Part shown: in pieces, positions 1 to 9,461 of the stretch | Numbering within the stretch: position 1 is the stretch's first letter | Layout of the letters: each line of letters opens with the position of its first letter | Assembly: GCF_003992675.1 (NCBI RefSeq) | Contig: NZ_RZMZ01000007.1 | Coordinates: 484,283 to 548,282, forward strand | Source: Flagellimonas marinaquae | GTDB lineage: Bacteria > Bacteroidota > Bacteroidia > Flavobacteriales > Flavobacteriaceae | DNA: 64,000 bases | Direction of reading: 5' to 3' | Translations under genes and position numbers: made by a program | Notes under the pieces: model-generated | What the model was told of the DNA's origin: nothing | The model's database searches: none | Seen by the model: only the letters and a program-made list of their open reading frames with translations

Positions 1-109
1 TTGAAAAATTTTACTGTACCAGTCATTAAAAAATAAATAAAATGTTAAAATACGAAAGTAGTTTTTTTTCCGACTGATTGGGTGAAATGAAGTTTAAATC
101 TTGTGAAAA

Positions 110-370
110 TTATTGATTTTCAGTGTTTTTACGCTCTTTTTCTTGCATTTTTATAATATTTTCCTTGGTAAGCATGTAATCTTTCATGTTTTTAAACCTA
201 CTTTCCTTCCAAAGAAAAAGCGGCATGGCCACCAAAAAAAGTCCAACCGTTCCCCCTCCAATATACTTGGGGGCTTGGGGATCCTTTTCTTCTAGGGTAA
301 GACCATAACCTATGGCACCCAAGGATGCCAACATGATGATAAAGATGATATGTTTCAGTTTGATTTTCAT
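110..370 (-). CDS. Small two-helix membrane protein, unknown function
   Basis: This 86-residue protein has two hydrophobic stretches, about residues 7-24 and 37-53, and a charged C-terminal tail rich in Lys and Glu. It is therefore probably an inner-membrane hairpin. Its start codon overlaps the stop of the upstream chloride-channel gene by four bases (ATGA), so the two are probably co-transcribed and translationally coupled. I do not recognise the family. The overlap suggests an accessory role to the channel, but that is inference only. The 110 bases beyond its stop are AT-rich and show no gene. Confidence 0.7.
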   Translation of the reverse strand: MKIKLKHIIFIIMLASLGAIGYGLTLEEKDPQAPKYIGGGTVGLFLVAMPLFLWKESRFKNMKDYMLTKENIIKMQEKERKNTENQ

Positions 371-2151
371 TGGGAATAATTGATGAGTTTTCTGCGATAG
401 GCCGTTAACATTTTGGATTTTGAGATGAAGCCTTCATACTTTCCTTTTTTGATGACGGGTAAATTCCAAGCACCGCTGTCCTGAAATTTTTTCATCACCT
501 CTTTCATGTTGTCCGTTTCGTAAAAGATAACCTCTGGCGGGGCATGCATCAAATTTTTAACAAAGACGGTATCGTATAGCTCCGTGTCGAACATCATGGG
601 CCGAATATCGTCCAATACGATGATGCCGATGAGCTTTTTATCGTCGTCCAGCACGGGGAACAGGTTTCTTTTGGACTTGGAAACCGATTGGTGCAGCATT
701 TCTCCCAAGGACATTTTGGGGTGGACGGGTTTAAAATTTTTTTCGATCACGTCATCCATTTCCATCAGCCCAAGTACCATTTGGTCCTTGTTATGCGACA
801 ATAAAGCACCGATTTTGGCGAGTTCTTTGGTGTAAATGGTGTAGTCGAGGGCATTTTTGGTGATCAAATAGGAGATGGCCGAGGTAATCATCAAGGGAAC
901 AAAAAGCTGGTACCCTCCTGTAATTTCTGCAATAAGGAATATGGCGGTCAATGGCGCATGGATTACCCCCGCAATGAGTCCGGCCATACCGATCAGGGTG
1001 AAGTTGCTTTCGGATACCGAGAATCCCAGTCCCAAATTATTGATGAGCTTGGCCACTACATTGCCCAGGGCACTGCCCATGACCATGGTGGGAATAAATA
1101 TCCCACCTGCACCACCGGCTCCAATAGTGGTGGTCATGGCGATGGCCTTAAAAATAGTGATGCCAAACAACAGGGCTATGACCACCCAAATATTATCAGT
1201 ATGGGCATCGAAGGGGGTTGTTCCCAATGCCTTCAAATGGTCTCCGTCCAAGAGGTTGTTGATAAATCCAAAACCTTCACCATAGAGTGGGGGAATGGCA
1301 TAAAGCATAATCCCGATGGCAATCCCTCCCACCAAAAGTTTGTATTTGGGACTTTTCAATTTCTTGAAAAGGGATAGGATGTAAAAGTACATTTTGGTAA
1401 AATAGATGGAGGCAAAACCGGTACCTACCCCCAACAGAATATAAAAGGGAGTGTCGTTCAATTCGAAGCCTTCAGAAAGGGAAAAGCTGAACAGGACCTC
1501 GTTGCCCAGAAAAAAGTAGGACGTCAATACACCGGAAATCGAGGCAAGCAGTAGGGGCAGCATGGACATCATGGTCAAATCCAATGTAAAAACCTCCACG
1601 GCAAATATGATGGCAGCAATGGGCGATTGAAAAATGGAGGCTATGGCCCCGGCCGAGGCACATGCCACCAATAAGGTCCGTGTTTTGGCATCAATATGAA
1701 AAAGCCTGCTCAAGTTGGAACTCACCGCCGAACCTGATTTGACCGCAGGGCCAAGCAAACCTACAGAACCACCAAAGCCAACGGTAAGCGGAGCAGTAAT
1801 CAATGGGGTGTAAATGTCCTTTATCCTAAGCAGTCCCCGTTTCTTGGACAGTGAAAAAATGATGGATGACACGGCATGCTGAAGGGGTTCCTTGTGCACA
1901 AATTTGACATAGAGGTACACCAAGGTAAGCCCAATGGTAGGCAATATGAAGTATAGCTGGTTTTCTGAGAACACAATTCCCTTCTTTAGAAGGGACTCGA
2001 TAAAATAGGTGGTGTTTTTTAAGGTGACCGCAACGGCTCCTGCCAAGAAGCCCACGATCAGGCTCATAAACTGAATAAAGGTCCTGTTGGAGATATTTCT
2101 ATATCGCCATTTAAGAAATCGGGTAAACAGTTTTTTGTTGCTGTAGGGCAT
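367..2151 (-). CDS. CLC-family chloride channel/antiporter with CBS domains
   Basis: This 594-residue protein is a voltage-gated chloride-channel family (CLC) member with about ten membrane helices. The signature segments are GFGGSVGLLGPA (about residues 125-136) and GAGGAGGIFIP (about 340-350). Two cytoplasmic CBS domains follow from about residue 465 to 590. In most CLC proteins the first signature reads G-x-E-G-P, and its Glu is the gate and proton-coupling residue. Here that position (residue 133) is Leu, which I confirmed from the codons. Known CLC proteins without this Glu tend to behave as uncoupled or permanently open chloride/fluoride conductors, so H+ exchange is doubtful here. It is the first gene of a pair with the small membrane protein downstream and is separated from aspS by a terminator. 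Confidence 0.92.
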   Translation of the reverse strand: MPYSNKKLFTRFLKWRYRNISNRTFIQFMSLIVGFLAGAVAVTLKNTTYFIESLLKKGIVFSENQLYFILPTIGLTLVYLYVKFVHKEPLQHAVSSIIFSLSKKRGLLRIKDIYTPLITAPLTVGFGGSVGLLGPAVKSGSAVSSNLSRLFHIDAKTRTLLVACASAGAIASIFQSPIAAIIFAVEVFTLDLTMMSMLPLLLASISGVLTSYFFLGNEVLFSFSLSEGFELNDTPFYILLGVGTGFASIYFTKMYFYILSLFKKLKSPKYKLLVGGIAIGIMLYAIPPLYGEGFGFINNLLDGDHLKALGTTPFDAHTDNIWVVIALLFGITIFKAIAMTTTIGAGGAGGIFIPTMVMGSALGNVVAKLINNLGLGFSVSESNFTLIGMAGLIAGVIHAPLTAIFLIAEITGGYQLFVPLMITSAISYLITKNALDYTIYTKELAKIGALLSHNKDQMVLGLMEMDDVIEKNFKPVHPKMSLGEMLHQSVSKSKRNLFPVLDDDKKLIGIIVLDDIRPMMFDTELYDTVFVKNLMHAPPEVIFYETDNMKEVMKKFQDSGAWNLPVIKKGKYEGFISKSKMLTAYRRKLINYSQ

Positions 2152-2181
2152 TGAGGTATGTACTACTAATAAAAGTATTAA

Positions 2182-2206
2182 AAAATCCCGCAGTGAGCGG
2201 GATTTT
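2182..2206 (-). terminator. Rho-independent terminator after aspS
   Basis: A perfect 10-bp stem (AAAATCCCGC paired with GCGGGATTTT) encloses a 5-nt loop, with A/T tracts on either side. It lies between the aspS stop and the channel gene start, so it should end the aspS transcript. Confidence 0.8.
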
Positions 2207-2212
2207 AATATA

Positions 2213-3961
2213 TCACAAGTCCAATTTTAAATGGAGCTCCTTTAATTGCTCTTCGTCGATGTTGGCTGGAGCATCGATCATGACATCGCGTCCGCTGTTG
2301 TTTTTAGGGAAGGCAATGTAGTCCCTAATGGTTTCTTGTCCACCCAAAATGGCCACTAAACGGTCCAGGCCAAAGGCGATACCGCCATGTGGTGGTGCTC
2401 CGTACTGGAAAGCATCCATCAGGAATCCGAACTGCGCTTTCGCTTCTTCCGGGGTAAAGCCCAAATGTTTGAACATGGTAGCTTGGGTCTCCTTGTCATA
2501 AATTCGGATGGAACCACCACCTATTTCGTTTCCGTTCAGTACCAAATCGTAGGCATTGGCCTTAACGTCTCCCGGCTGGGTATCCAACAACTCCAACTGA
2601 CCAGGCTTTGGCGAGGTGAACGGATGGTGCATGGCATGGTATTTTCCTGTTTCTTCGTCCAGTTCCAATAATGGGAAGTCAACCACCCAAAGGGGAGCGA
2701 ATTCGTCCGGTTTTCTAAGGCCCAAACGCGTTGCCAACTCCATACGAAGCGCACTTAGTTGGGTGCGTGTTTCATTGGTATTGCCCGAAAGTACACAAAT
2801 AAGGTCGCCGGCTTTTGCCCCCGTCACCTCGGCCCATTGGGCCAAATCATCCTGATCATAAAACTTGTCCACGGAAGATTTGTAGGTGCCATCCTCATTG
2901 CACTTTACATAGACCATTCCTTTGGCGCCCACTTGTGGGCGTTTCACCCAGTCGATGAGGCCATCTATTTCCTTTCTTGTGTAGGAGGCGGCTCCCGGAA
3001 CGGCAATACCTACTACAAGCTCGGCCGAATTGAATACGTTGAAATCTTTATGTTGCGCTACTGGATTGAGTTCACCAAACTGCATTCCAAAACGAATGTC
3101 CGGTTTATCGTTTCCGTAAAGTCGCATCGCATCATCATAGGTCATTCTGGGGAAATCTTCTATTTCCACTCCTTTGATTTCCTTTAACAGATGCTTGGTC
3201 AAACCTTCGAAAGTGTTGAGGATGTCCTCCTGTTCCACAAAGGCCATTTCACAATCGATTTGCGTGAACTCGGGCTGGCGATCGGCACGGAGGTCCTCGT
3301 CCCTAAAGCATTTTACAATTTGGAAATACTTGTCCATGCCACCCACCATCAACAGCTGTTTGAAGGTCTGCGGTGATTGGGGCAAAGCGTAGAACTGACC
3401 CTCGTTCATACGGCTGGGCACCAAAAAGTCCCTCGCGCCTTCGGGGGTGGATTTGATGAGATAAGGTGTTTCAATATCGATAAAGCCTTGGTCGGACAGG
3501 TATTTCCTGACCTCCATGGTCACTTTGTGCCTAAAGATCAGTTTGTTTTTAACCGGATTCCTGCGAATATCCAGATAACGGTATTTCATACGGATATCCT
3601 CTCCGCCATCGGTTTCGTCCTCTATGGTAAATGGGGGAAGCAAGGAGGTGTTGAGAATGGTAAGCTCTTTGACGAGGACTTCAATTTCCCCGGTAGGGAT
3701 ATTGGGATTCTTGGAAGCGCGCTCGATAACCTCACCCTTGGCTTGTATAACGGTTTCACGACCCAATTCCCGTGCCTTTTCCAGAAGCTCTTTGGAGGTT
3801 CGCTCTTCGTCAAAGACCAATTGGGTAATCCCATATCGATCACGAAGGTCCACCCAGGCCACAAAACCTTTGTCCCGTAGCTTGTGAACCCATCCACTTA
3901 AAACCACCTCTGTTCCAATGTCCGATGCCCTAAGGGCACCACAAGTATTGCTTCTGTACAT
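2213..3961 (-). CDS. aspS: Aspartyl-tRNA synthetase
   Basis: This 582-residue class IIb aminoacyl-tRNA synthetase charges tRNA-Asp with aspartate in the cytoplasm. The N-terminal OB-fold anticodon-binding domain covers about residues 1-110 (for example [21 protein letters not shown]). The catalytic core has motif 2 [16 protein letters not shown] near residue 220 and motif 3 [13 protein letters not shown] near the C terminus. The bacterial GAD insertion domain lies between them (about 280-410), and the length is typical of bacterial AspS. The start is the ATG of MYRSNTCG, the usual beginning of the family. It is a single gene with its own terminator, divergent from the secreted MORN-like gene. 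Confidence 0.97.
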   Translation of the reverse strand: MYRSNTCGALRASDIGTEVVLSGWVHKLRDKGFVAWVDLRDRYGITQLVFDEERTSKELLEKARELGRETVIQAKGEVIERASKNPNIPTGEIEVLVKELTILNTSLLPPFTIEDETDGGEDIRMKYRYLDIRRNPVKNKLIFRHKVTMEVRKYLSDQGFIDIETPYLIKSTPEGARDFLVPSRMNEGQFYALPQSPQTFKQLLMVGGMDKYFQIVKCFRDEDLRADRQPEFTQIDCEMAFVEQEDILNTFEGLTKHLLKEIKGVEIEDFPRMTYDDAMRLYGNDKPDIRFGMQFGELNPVAQHKDFNVFNSAELVVGIAVPGAASYTRKEIDGLIDWVKRPQVGAKGMVYVKCNEDGTYKSSVDKFYDQDDLAQWAEVTGAKAGDLICVLSGNTNETRTQLSALRMELATRLGLRKPDEFAPLWVVDFPLLELDEETGKYHAMHHPFTSPKPGQLELLDTQPGDVKANAYDLVLNGNEIGGGSIRIYDKETQATMFKHLGFTPEEAKAQFGFLMDAFQYGAPPHGGIAFGLDRLVAILGGQETIRDYIAFPKNNSGRDVMIDAPANIDEEQLKELHLKLDL

Positions 3962-4325
3962 ACTGCTTGTTATTAGAGCGCAAATTTAATAGGAATGTGT
4001 GTAATTTTCAGGGGATATGCCTTTTTTCTGTTTTGGACGCTTTTAGGTGGATATTCAAGGTTGGTAACAAATAATTACGTAACTTTAAATTAACATTAAA
4101 ATTACATTTTGGTGATTTTTATGGGTGTTTAATGGTTAAAAAATCCGTTAAAAGGGTTTCAATGATACAACCATTATGAATTTAAAATACTGATAGCCAA
4201 TAAAATAAAATTTAAATGTTAACTTAATGTAAACTAAATGTTACTTAAATGTGTTATTAATGTAAAATTTAAGTATCTTTGTTACGTTATCAATTAGGTA
4301 TCAACAATATTAAATCCCATACAAT
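3962..4325. promoter_or_regulatory. Divergent intergenic region with helically phased AATGT repeats
   Basis: This 364-bp AT-rich spacer lies between aspS (leftward) and the secreted protein gene (rightward). Five copies of AATGT start at 4215, 4226, 4237, 4248 and 4259, exactly 11 bp apart, so they fall on one face of the helix. The units look like TTAAATGTTAAC, with drift. The Bacteroidota -7 box TATCTTTG follows at 4274-4281. Direct repeats with 11-bp period are the usual layout for OmpR/PhoB-type response regulators. Activation of the downstream gene by such a regulator is my inference. Confidence 0.6.
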
Positions 4326-4676
4326 ATGAAAAAAGCAGTATTATTTTTGGCGGTGATGTTTGTGGTTGGGGTATCTGCTCAAGATACTGAACCGACCTTT
4401 GAGAAAATGGGAAAAATGGTGAAAGCCACTTATTTTCATGACAACGGCGAAATTGCCCAAACTGGTTATATGTTAAACGGAAAGTTACACGGTGACTGGG
4501 TAATGTTCAATGTTGAAGGTAAAAAAATTGCCACTGGCCAATACGACAATGGCGTAAAGACCGGTAAATGGTTTTTCTGGCAGAACGATGAATTAAGCGA
4601 AGTGGATTACTCAGACAACCGCGTTGCACAAGTAAAAAATTGGAACCAAGGCGATGCCGTCACGGTCAACCAATAA
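4326..4676 (+). CDS. Secreted MORN-like repeat protein
   Basis: This 116-residue protein has a clear signal peptide (MKKAVLFLAVMFVVGVSAQ). It then has about three short beta-hairpin repeats of the MORN_2/YwqK type, visible as YFHDNGEIAQTGYMLNGKLHGDW, WVMFNVEGKKIATGQYDNGVKTGKW and a final WFFWQNDEL unit. Such repeats occur in Bacteroidota envelope proteins; automatic annotation often calls them 'toxin-antitoxin YwqK family antitoxin', but no toxin partner is present. It is probably periplasmic or cell-surface, with no known enzymatic role. It is a single gene behind an unusual repeat-containing promoter, with a strong terminator directly after it. Confidence 0.85.
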   Translation: MKKAVLFLAVMFVVGVSAQDTEPTFEKMGKMVKATYFHDNGEIAQTGYMLNGKLHGDWVMFNVEGKKIATGQYDNGVKTGKWFFWQNDELSEVDYSDNRVAQVKNWNQGDAVTVNQ

Positions 4677-4700
4677 GTTAAAATCAGTGTTTAAGAAAAA

Positions 4701-4730
4701 AGCCCCGACCAAATGGTCGGGGCTTTTTTA
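4701..4730. terminator. Strong bidirectional terminator
   Basis: A perfect 10-bp GC-rich stem (AGCCCCGACC with GGTCGGGGCT) has an AAAT loop, preceded by A5 and followed by T6. It separates two convergent genes, the MORN-like protein and the RND pump, and can serve both. Confidence 0.93.
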
Positions 4731-4749
4731 TATTCCTGCTTAAAAAGAT

Positions 4750-7700
4750 TTATTCCGTTACCACCTCGGGTGTTTCATGTTTGGAGGTCCACCGGCGGAT
4801 TCTGATCTTAAGCCTGTACGAGATATTGAACAATACCGGTACAATAATCAGTGTGAGGAAGGTAGCTACTACCAGACCAAAAATCACGGTCCATGCCAAA
4901 GGTCCCCAGAAAATCACATTGTCACCTCCCATGTAAATTTGAGGGTCAAAATCTGAAAAGAGACTGACAAAGTTGATGTTCAATCCGATGGCCAATGGAA
5001 TAAGGCCCAATACCGTGGTAATGGCAGTTAGCAATACAGGACGCAAACGGGCTTTCCCTCCAGTAATTATGGCTTCGGTCACATCCTCCCGACTCAATAA
5101 ATCGTCGTCGGAAATGCCAAGTTTCACTTTTTTACGGTCAATCAAGATTTGGGTATAATCCAAGAGGACCACACCATTGTTTACCACAATCCCTGCCAAA
5201 GAGATAATTCCCATCATGGTCATCATGATTACAAAGGGCCATCCCGTGACTATGAGACCGCCAAATACGCCGATGAAACTCAAGAAAATCGCCATCATGA
5301 TTATGGCAGGTTTGGAAATCCCGCCAAATTGGAAAATCAAAAGCAACATGATCAAGCCTAAGCCCAAAAAGAATGCGCTCATAAGGAATGCCATCTGTTT
5401 CTCTTGCTCCTCGATTTGTCCTGTATAATCAATTTTAACTCCCTCGGGCAGTCCTTTGAACTCCTGCATTTCTTCCTGTATTTCCGCTACAATGGCCGCA
5501 GCATCTGTAAAGCCAGGTTTCAATGCCGAGTAAACCGTTACCACCCTTTTCGTGTCCACGTGCTTGATGGCACTAAAGGAAGAGGTGTTTTTTTGGTCCG
5601 CTACGGCAGATACGGGAATTTCCTTGATTTGTCCATTGGAAGGATCCCTAAAGATAATTTTCTGGTTGAACAAAGCGCTGGTGTTGTACCTAATGTCTTC
5701 ATTGAAGCGCACATTGATATTGTAGTCTTCGCCATCCTTTTTATAAATTCCAGCTTTGTCTCCAAAAATGGACCTGCGCAATTGTTGTCCCACTTGCCCT
5801 ACGGAAACTCCAAGTTCGCCGGCCTTTTCACGGTTCACTACTACTTGCATTCCAGGCTTACCCTTGTTTACATCGACCTTTAGCTCCTCGATTCCAGCAA
5901 TGTTCTTGCTGTTGATGTAATTTCGCATCCGTTCGGCCGTGTTGATCAAGGTGTCATAGTTTTGGCCTTCAATCTCTATGTTGATGGGATATCCTGCGGG
6001 TGGTCCTACGGCATCTTTTTCCACAGAAATGGTTACCCCGGGGTACACGCCGGTCAAGGTATCCTGAATCTGCTGCCGAAGTTGTTCCGTATCCAATCCA
6101 TTGCGGTATTTAAACTCCCGCATGGACAAGGTGATCTTACCACGATGCGGCATCTCTGCAGCAGACCCTCCCTCTGTAAAAGGATTTTCCGCTCCTTTAC
6201 CTACTTGGGATACACTGGATTGTACCAAATAGTTGAAATCACCATCGTTGTATTTACTTCTGTCCGTGACACCGTAGACCCTACTTTCAATATCCTTTGT
6301 AATGGCATTGGTCTTATCGATATCGGTTCCCTGCGGATACTCGATGTACACATAAATTTCATTCGGGGTATTGTCCGGGAAGAACTCCACTTTGGTTCGC
6401 TGTGTTTGCAGGGACATCCCGAAGAACACAAACGAAAGGACCAAAAGAAGGGAGGTGAGCCCAAAATACCAATAGACATTTTTCCCTTTTAGGGCCTTTT
6501 TCAGTTGACCCTCATAAAAGTTTTCCAATCGCACCAAACTTTTGGTCTGGAAACGGCGTGCCGAGGGTTTCAGGAAGTATTTATAGATCCAGAACATGCC
6601 GGCCACCACGATCATTAGGGTGCCAAGACCCCGAACTTGTCCGCCCACAAAGTAGATGAACAGCCCAAATCCGCCCAAAATGATGCTCAATCGAATCAAT
6701 TGTTTTCTCGTAAGCTCTTTTTCCCCGATTTGCATAAACTGGGAAACAAGCATGGAGTTCATAAAAATGGCCACAAACAAGGAGGAACCCAAAACCACAG
6801 AGAGCGTAATCGGGAAGAAGATCATAAATTCTCCCATAATGCCCGGCCATGTGCCCAGCGGGACAAAGGCGGCCACTGTGGTTGCGGTGGAAATGATGAT
6901 AGGGATGGCAATTTCTCCAATCCCTTTTTTGGCAGCTTCTTTACGGGACATACCTTCTTGTTCCATGAGTCGGTATACGTTTTCGACTACCACTACACCA
7001 TTATCCACCAGCATACCCAATCCCATAATCAAACCAAACAGGATCATTGTATTGAGCGTGTAGCCCATTGCAGACAAAATCATGAAGGACATGAACATGG
7101 ACATAGGTATCGCGAAACCTACGAAGAGTGCGTTTCGGAATCCCAAAAAGAACATCAAAACGGTCACCACAAGTATAATCCCGAAGATAATGTTGTTGAC
7201 CAAGTCGTCCACTTGGTTCAAGGTTCTGCTGGACGAATCGTTGGCAATGCTTACCGTAAGATCTTTGGGATAGTAGTTTTCCCTGGCTTCATCCACAAGA
7301 CCACGGATGAGGTCCGCGGCCTCGATGGTATTTTTGCCAGAACGTTTCTTGATATCCAACATCACTACTGGACTGCCATGTTCACGGGCGTATGTGGTTT
7401 TGTCTTCTTCCGAGAAAGTAACCGTTGCAATATCGCGCAGGTAAATTGCCCCGTTCTCCGATTTAACCACAAAGTTTTCCAGTTCCGATGGGTTTTCAAT
7501 TTCACCCAGAATACGAATGGTCCTTCGTTGGCCGCTGGTAATCAAGTTACCGGCCGACATGGTCATGTTGCCATTGGCAATGGCTTGGATAATATCATCA
7601 AAACTCACACGGGATGCCATCATTTTATAGACATCCACAGCTACTTCGACTTCTTTTTCTTGGGCTCCCCTAATGTCGACCTCTTTGATCTGTGGGAGGT

Positions 7701-8244
7701 CTTCTATCTCGTCTTCCAAATATTCGGCGAACTCCTTTAGTTTTTCAACAGGATAGTCCCCAGTAAGGTTCACGTTCATGATAGGAAACGACTCGGCGAG
7801 GTTGAGGTCGAATACGTTGGGTTCCACTTTGGCCCCATTAAAAATAGGCCAATCTTCACCGGCCTTTTCTGAGTCCACTTCGTCCTTTACTTTTTGCTTC
7901 GCGGTTTCCACGGCAATTTCTTCATCAAACTCCACAACAATCATGGAATAATCCTCTTGGGAAGTGGAGGTGATCTCGACCACATTACTGATGTTTTTCA
8001 GTACATCTTCCAAGGGATCGGTAATCAGTCGTTCCATGTCCTCGGCCGTATTCCCGGGATAAATTGTGCTTACATAAATTTTGGTCTCTTCCACCTCTGG
8101 GAAATCTTCCCTAGGCATGGAAAAATAGGAGGATAGCCCTATGATGAAGAACAGACCGATCATCACATAAATCACAGAAGGGTTGTCTATGGCCCATGAT
8201 GACAGTCGAAATTCCTTATTTGCGTTTTTTTCGGCTTTTTTCAT
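4750..8244 (-). CDS. RND-family efflux pump, inner-membrane permease
   Basis: This 1164-residue protein is an AcrB-like permease that would use the proton gradient to expel hydrophobic compounds through a tripartite envelope complex. It shows the RND duplication: TM1 at about 19-37, a large periplasmic porter loop (about 45-340), a TM2-TM6 block, then a second half with TM7 near 600 and a second porter loop (about 625-880). TM4 carries GLIMGLGMLVDNGVVVVEN, with only one acidic residue where AcrB has two adjacent Asp. An extra hydrophobic segment near 515-560 is unusual in length. It is the last gene of a TetR-TolC-adaptor-pump operon and starts nine bases after the adaptor stop. The substrate cannot be read from sequence. 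Confidence 0.95.
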   Translation of the reverse strand: MKKAEKNANKEFRLSSWAIDNPSVIYVMIGLFFIIGLSSYFSMPREDFPEVEETKIYVSTIYPGNTAEDMERLITDPLEDVLKNISNVVEITSTSQEDYSMIVVEFDEEIAVETAKQKVKDEVDSEKAGEDWPIFNGAKVEPNVFDLNLAESFPIMNVNLTGDYPVEKLKEFAEYLEDEIEDLPQIKEVDIRGAQEKEVEVAVDVYKMMASRVSFDDIIQAIANGNMTMSAGNLITSGQRRTIRILGEIENPSELENFVVKSENGAIYLRDIATVTFSEEDKTTYAREHGSPVVMLDIKKRSGKNTIEAADLIRGLVDEARENYYPKDLTVSIANDSSSRTLNQVDDLVNNIIFGIILVVTVLMFFLGFRNALFVGFAIPMSMFMSFMILSAMGYTLNTMILFGLIMGLGMLVDNGVVVVENVYRLMEQEGMSRKEAAKKGIGEIAIPIIISTATTVAAFVPLGTWPGIMGEFMIFFPITLSVVLGSSLFVAIFMNSMLVSQFMQIGEKELTRKQLIRLSIILGGFGLFIYFVGGQVRGLGTLMIVVAGMFWIYKYFLKPSARRFQTKSLVRLENFYEGQLKKALKGKNVYWYFGLTSLLLVLSFVFFGMSLQTQRTKVEFFPDNTPNEIYVYIEYPQGTDIDKTNAITKDIESRVYGVTDRSKYNDGDFNYLVQSSVSQVGKGAENPFTEGGSAAEMPHRGKITLSMREFKYRNGLDTEQLRQQIQDTLTGVYPGVTISVEKDAVGPPAGYPINIEIEGQNYDTLINTAERMRNYINSKNIAGIEELKVDVNKGKPGMQVVVNREKAGELGVSVGQVGQQLRRSIFGDKAGIYKKDGEDYNINVRFNEDIRYNTSALFNQKIIFRDPSNGQIKEIPVSAVADQKNTSSFSAIKHVDTKRVVTVYSALKPGFTDAAAIVAEIQEEMQEFKGLPEGVKIDYTGQIEEQEKQMAFLMSAFFLGLGLIMLLLIFQFGGISKPAIIMMAIFLSFIGVFGGLIVTGWPFVIMMTMMGIISLAGIVVNNGVVLLDYTQILIDRKKVKLGISDDDLLSREDVTEAIITGGKARLRPVLLTAITTVLGLIPLAIGLNINFVSLFSDFDPQIYMGGDNVIFWGPLAWTVIFGLVVATFLTLIIVPVLFNISYRLKIRIRRWTSKHETPEVVTE

Positions 8245-8253
8245 TTTGCTGAA

Positions 8254-9438
8254 TTAGTTTTTGGCAGTTGTGGTTGAATCGATTACCTGAACTTTTTGTC
8301 CATCTCGTACCCTTCGGGCTCCTTCCACGATGACTTGACTCCCTGATGATATTCCTTCGAGCACTTCCAAATAATCACCTTGGGTCTTTCCAGGGGTAAT
8401 GATTGATTTTTTGGCCATTATTTCTCCGTTTTCCTCGCTAATCAGGTACACATATTGTTCTCCTTCCGCGTTTTCCGATACCACACTTTGTGGAATTAGA
8501 ATCGCGTTCTCATTGGTGTAGTCGTTGATTTTTACCTTGGCCGTCAAATTGGGTTTTACTTTTCCGTTCTTGTTGGGTACAGGAATCTCTACGCTAAAGG
8601 AACGGTTGCTGGGATTGATAAAGTTTCCCGTTTGACGCACCTGAGTGGTAATGCTCTCGCCCAATACCGGAAAATAGACTTCTGCCTCCTTACCTACGGT
8701 CACATTGGGTAAATGACTTTCGGGTACTTCCACATCAATGTACATATCGGATAGGTTGACAATACGGAAAACCTCCGACCCCGGCCCCGGGCTTACTACG
8801 GTACCTTGGTCTTTGATAATGTTGTCAACAATTCCCGAGAAGGGGGCACGTATGGAAGATTTCCCCACTTGGCTTTCCAATTGTTTCACGGCGCTCTGTT
8901 GGGCTTCGTACTGGGTTTTGGCCTGTAGGTACTGTATTTCCGAACCAATATTCTGTTCCCAAAGCCTTTTTTGACGCTCAAAAGTAGTCTTCGCCAGCTC
9001 TGCCTGGGTCCTCAATTGTGCCAATTGGCTGGAAAGTCCGCCATCATCAATGGAGGCTAAGAGTTGACCTTTGGATACTTGCTGTCCTTCCTTAACATAA
9101 ACGCGATAGAGGGTTCCGGCCATTTCTGGGTATACCAAAACGTTTTGGTCGGTCATCACATCTCCTTGCAATTCCAAAAAGTGCTGGAACTTTTGCGGCG
9201 CTACGGTAAGTGCGGAAACCAACGGCAATTTGGAATTGTCGTCCAGTTCGCCAATGGCCTCGTCCAATTGTTTTACCTGTGCTTCCAAGGCCTTTAATTC
9301 TTCGGTAACCGAATTACGCTTGGCGCGAATGGCTTCCACGTCTTTGCTGGCTATTACGTTTTCTACGGAATTGCTGCTCCCGCTTCCGCACGAAGCCAGG
9401 ATCAAGGCGGTTATTGTGATATATATTGCTTTCTTCAT
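8254..9438 (-). CDS. RND efflux periplasmic adaptor lipoprotein
   Basis: This 394-residue membrane-fusion protein (HlyD/AcrA family) bridges the inner-membrane pump and the TolC channel. The lipobox LASC places the acylated Cys at residue 17, so the protein is lipid-anchored. A coiled-coil follows directly (about 28-65), ahead of the usual lipoyl half-motifs around VYPEMAGTLYRVYVKEGQQV and SSIRAPFSGIVDNI. A second hairpin lies between the lipoyl halves, with beta-barrel and membrane-proximal domains after residue 220. The additional N-terminal coiled coil before the lipoyl domain is common in Bacteroidota members. It lies 23 bases after the TolC stop and nine before the pump. Confidence 0.94.
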   Translation of the reverse strand: MKKAIYITITALILASCGSGSSNSVENVIASKDVEAIRAKRNSVTEELKALEAQVKQLDEAIGELDDNSKLPLVSALTVAPQKFQHFLELQGDVMTDQNVLVYPEMAGTLYRVYVKEGQQVSKGQLLASIDDGGLSSQLAQLRTQAELAKTTFERQKRLWEQNIGSEIQYLQAKTQYEAQQSAVKQLESQVGKSSIRAPFSGIVDNIIKDQGTVVSPGPGSEVFRIVNLSDMYIDVEVPESHLPNVTVGKEAEVYFPVLGESITTQVRQTGNFINPSNRSFSVEIPVPNKNGKVKPNLTAKVKINDYTNENAILIPQSVVSENAEGEQYVYLISEENGEIMAKKSIITPGKTQGDYLEVLEGISSGSQVIVEGARRVRDGQKVQVIDSTTTAKN

Positions 9439-9461
9439 GATGGAATGGTTTTCTCCTTTGT

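Noticed and set aside
4326..4676. Antitoxin function suggested by the YwqK-type label
   Set aside because: The protein is secreted and no toxin gene is adjacent. The repeat is a structural motif only.
6637..7740. Rightward 367-codon frame across the RND pump
   Set aside because: It is antisense to a well-supported pump gene. The composition (many His, Asn and Gln) is typical of a shadow frame, and there is no domain.
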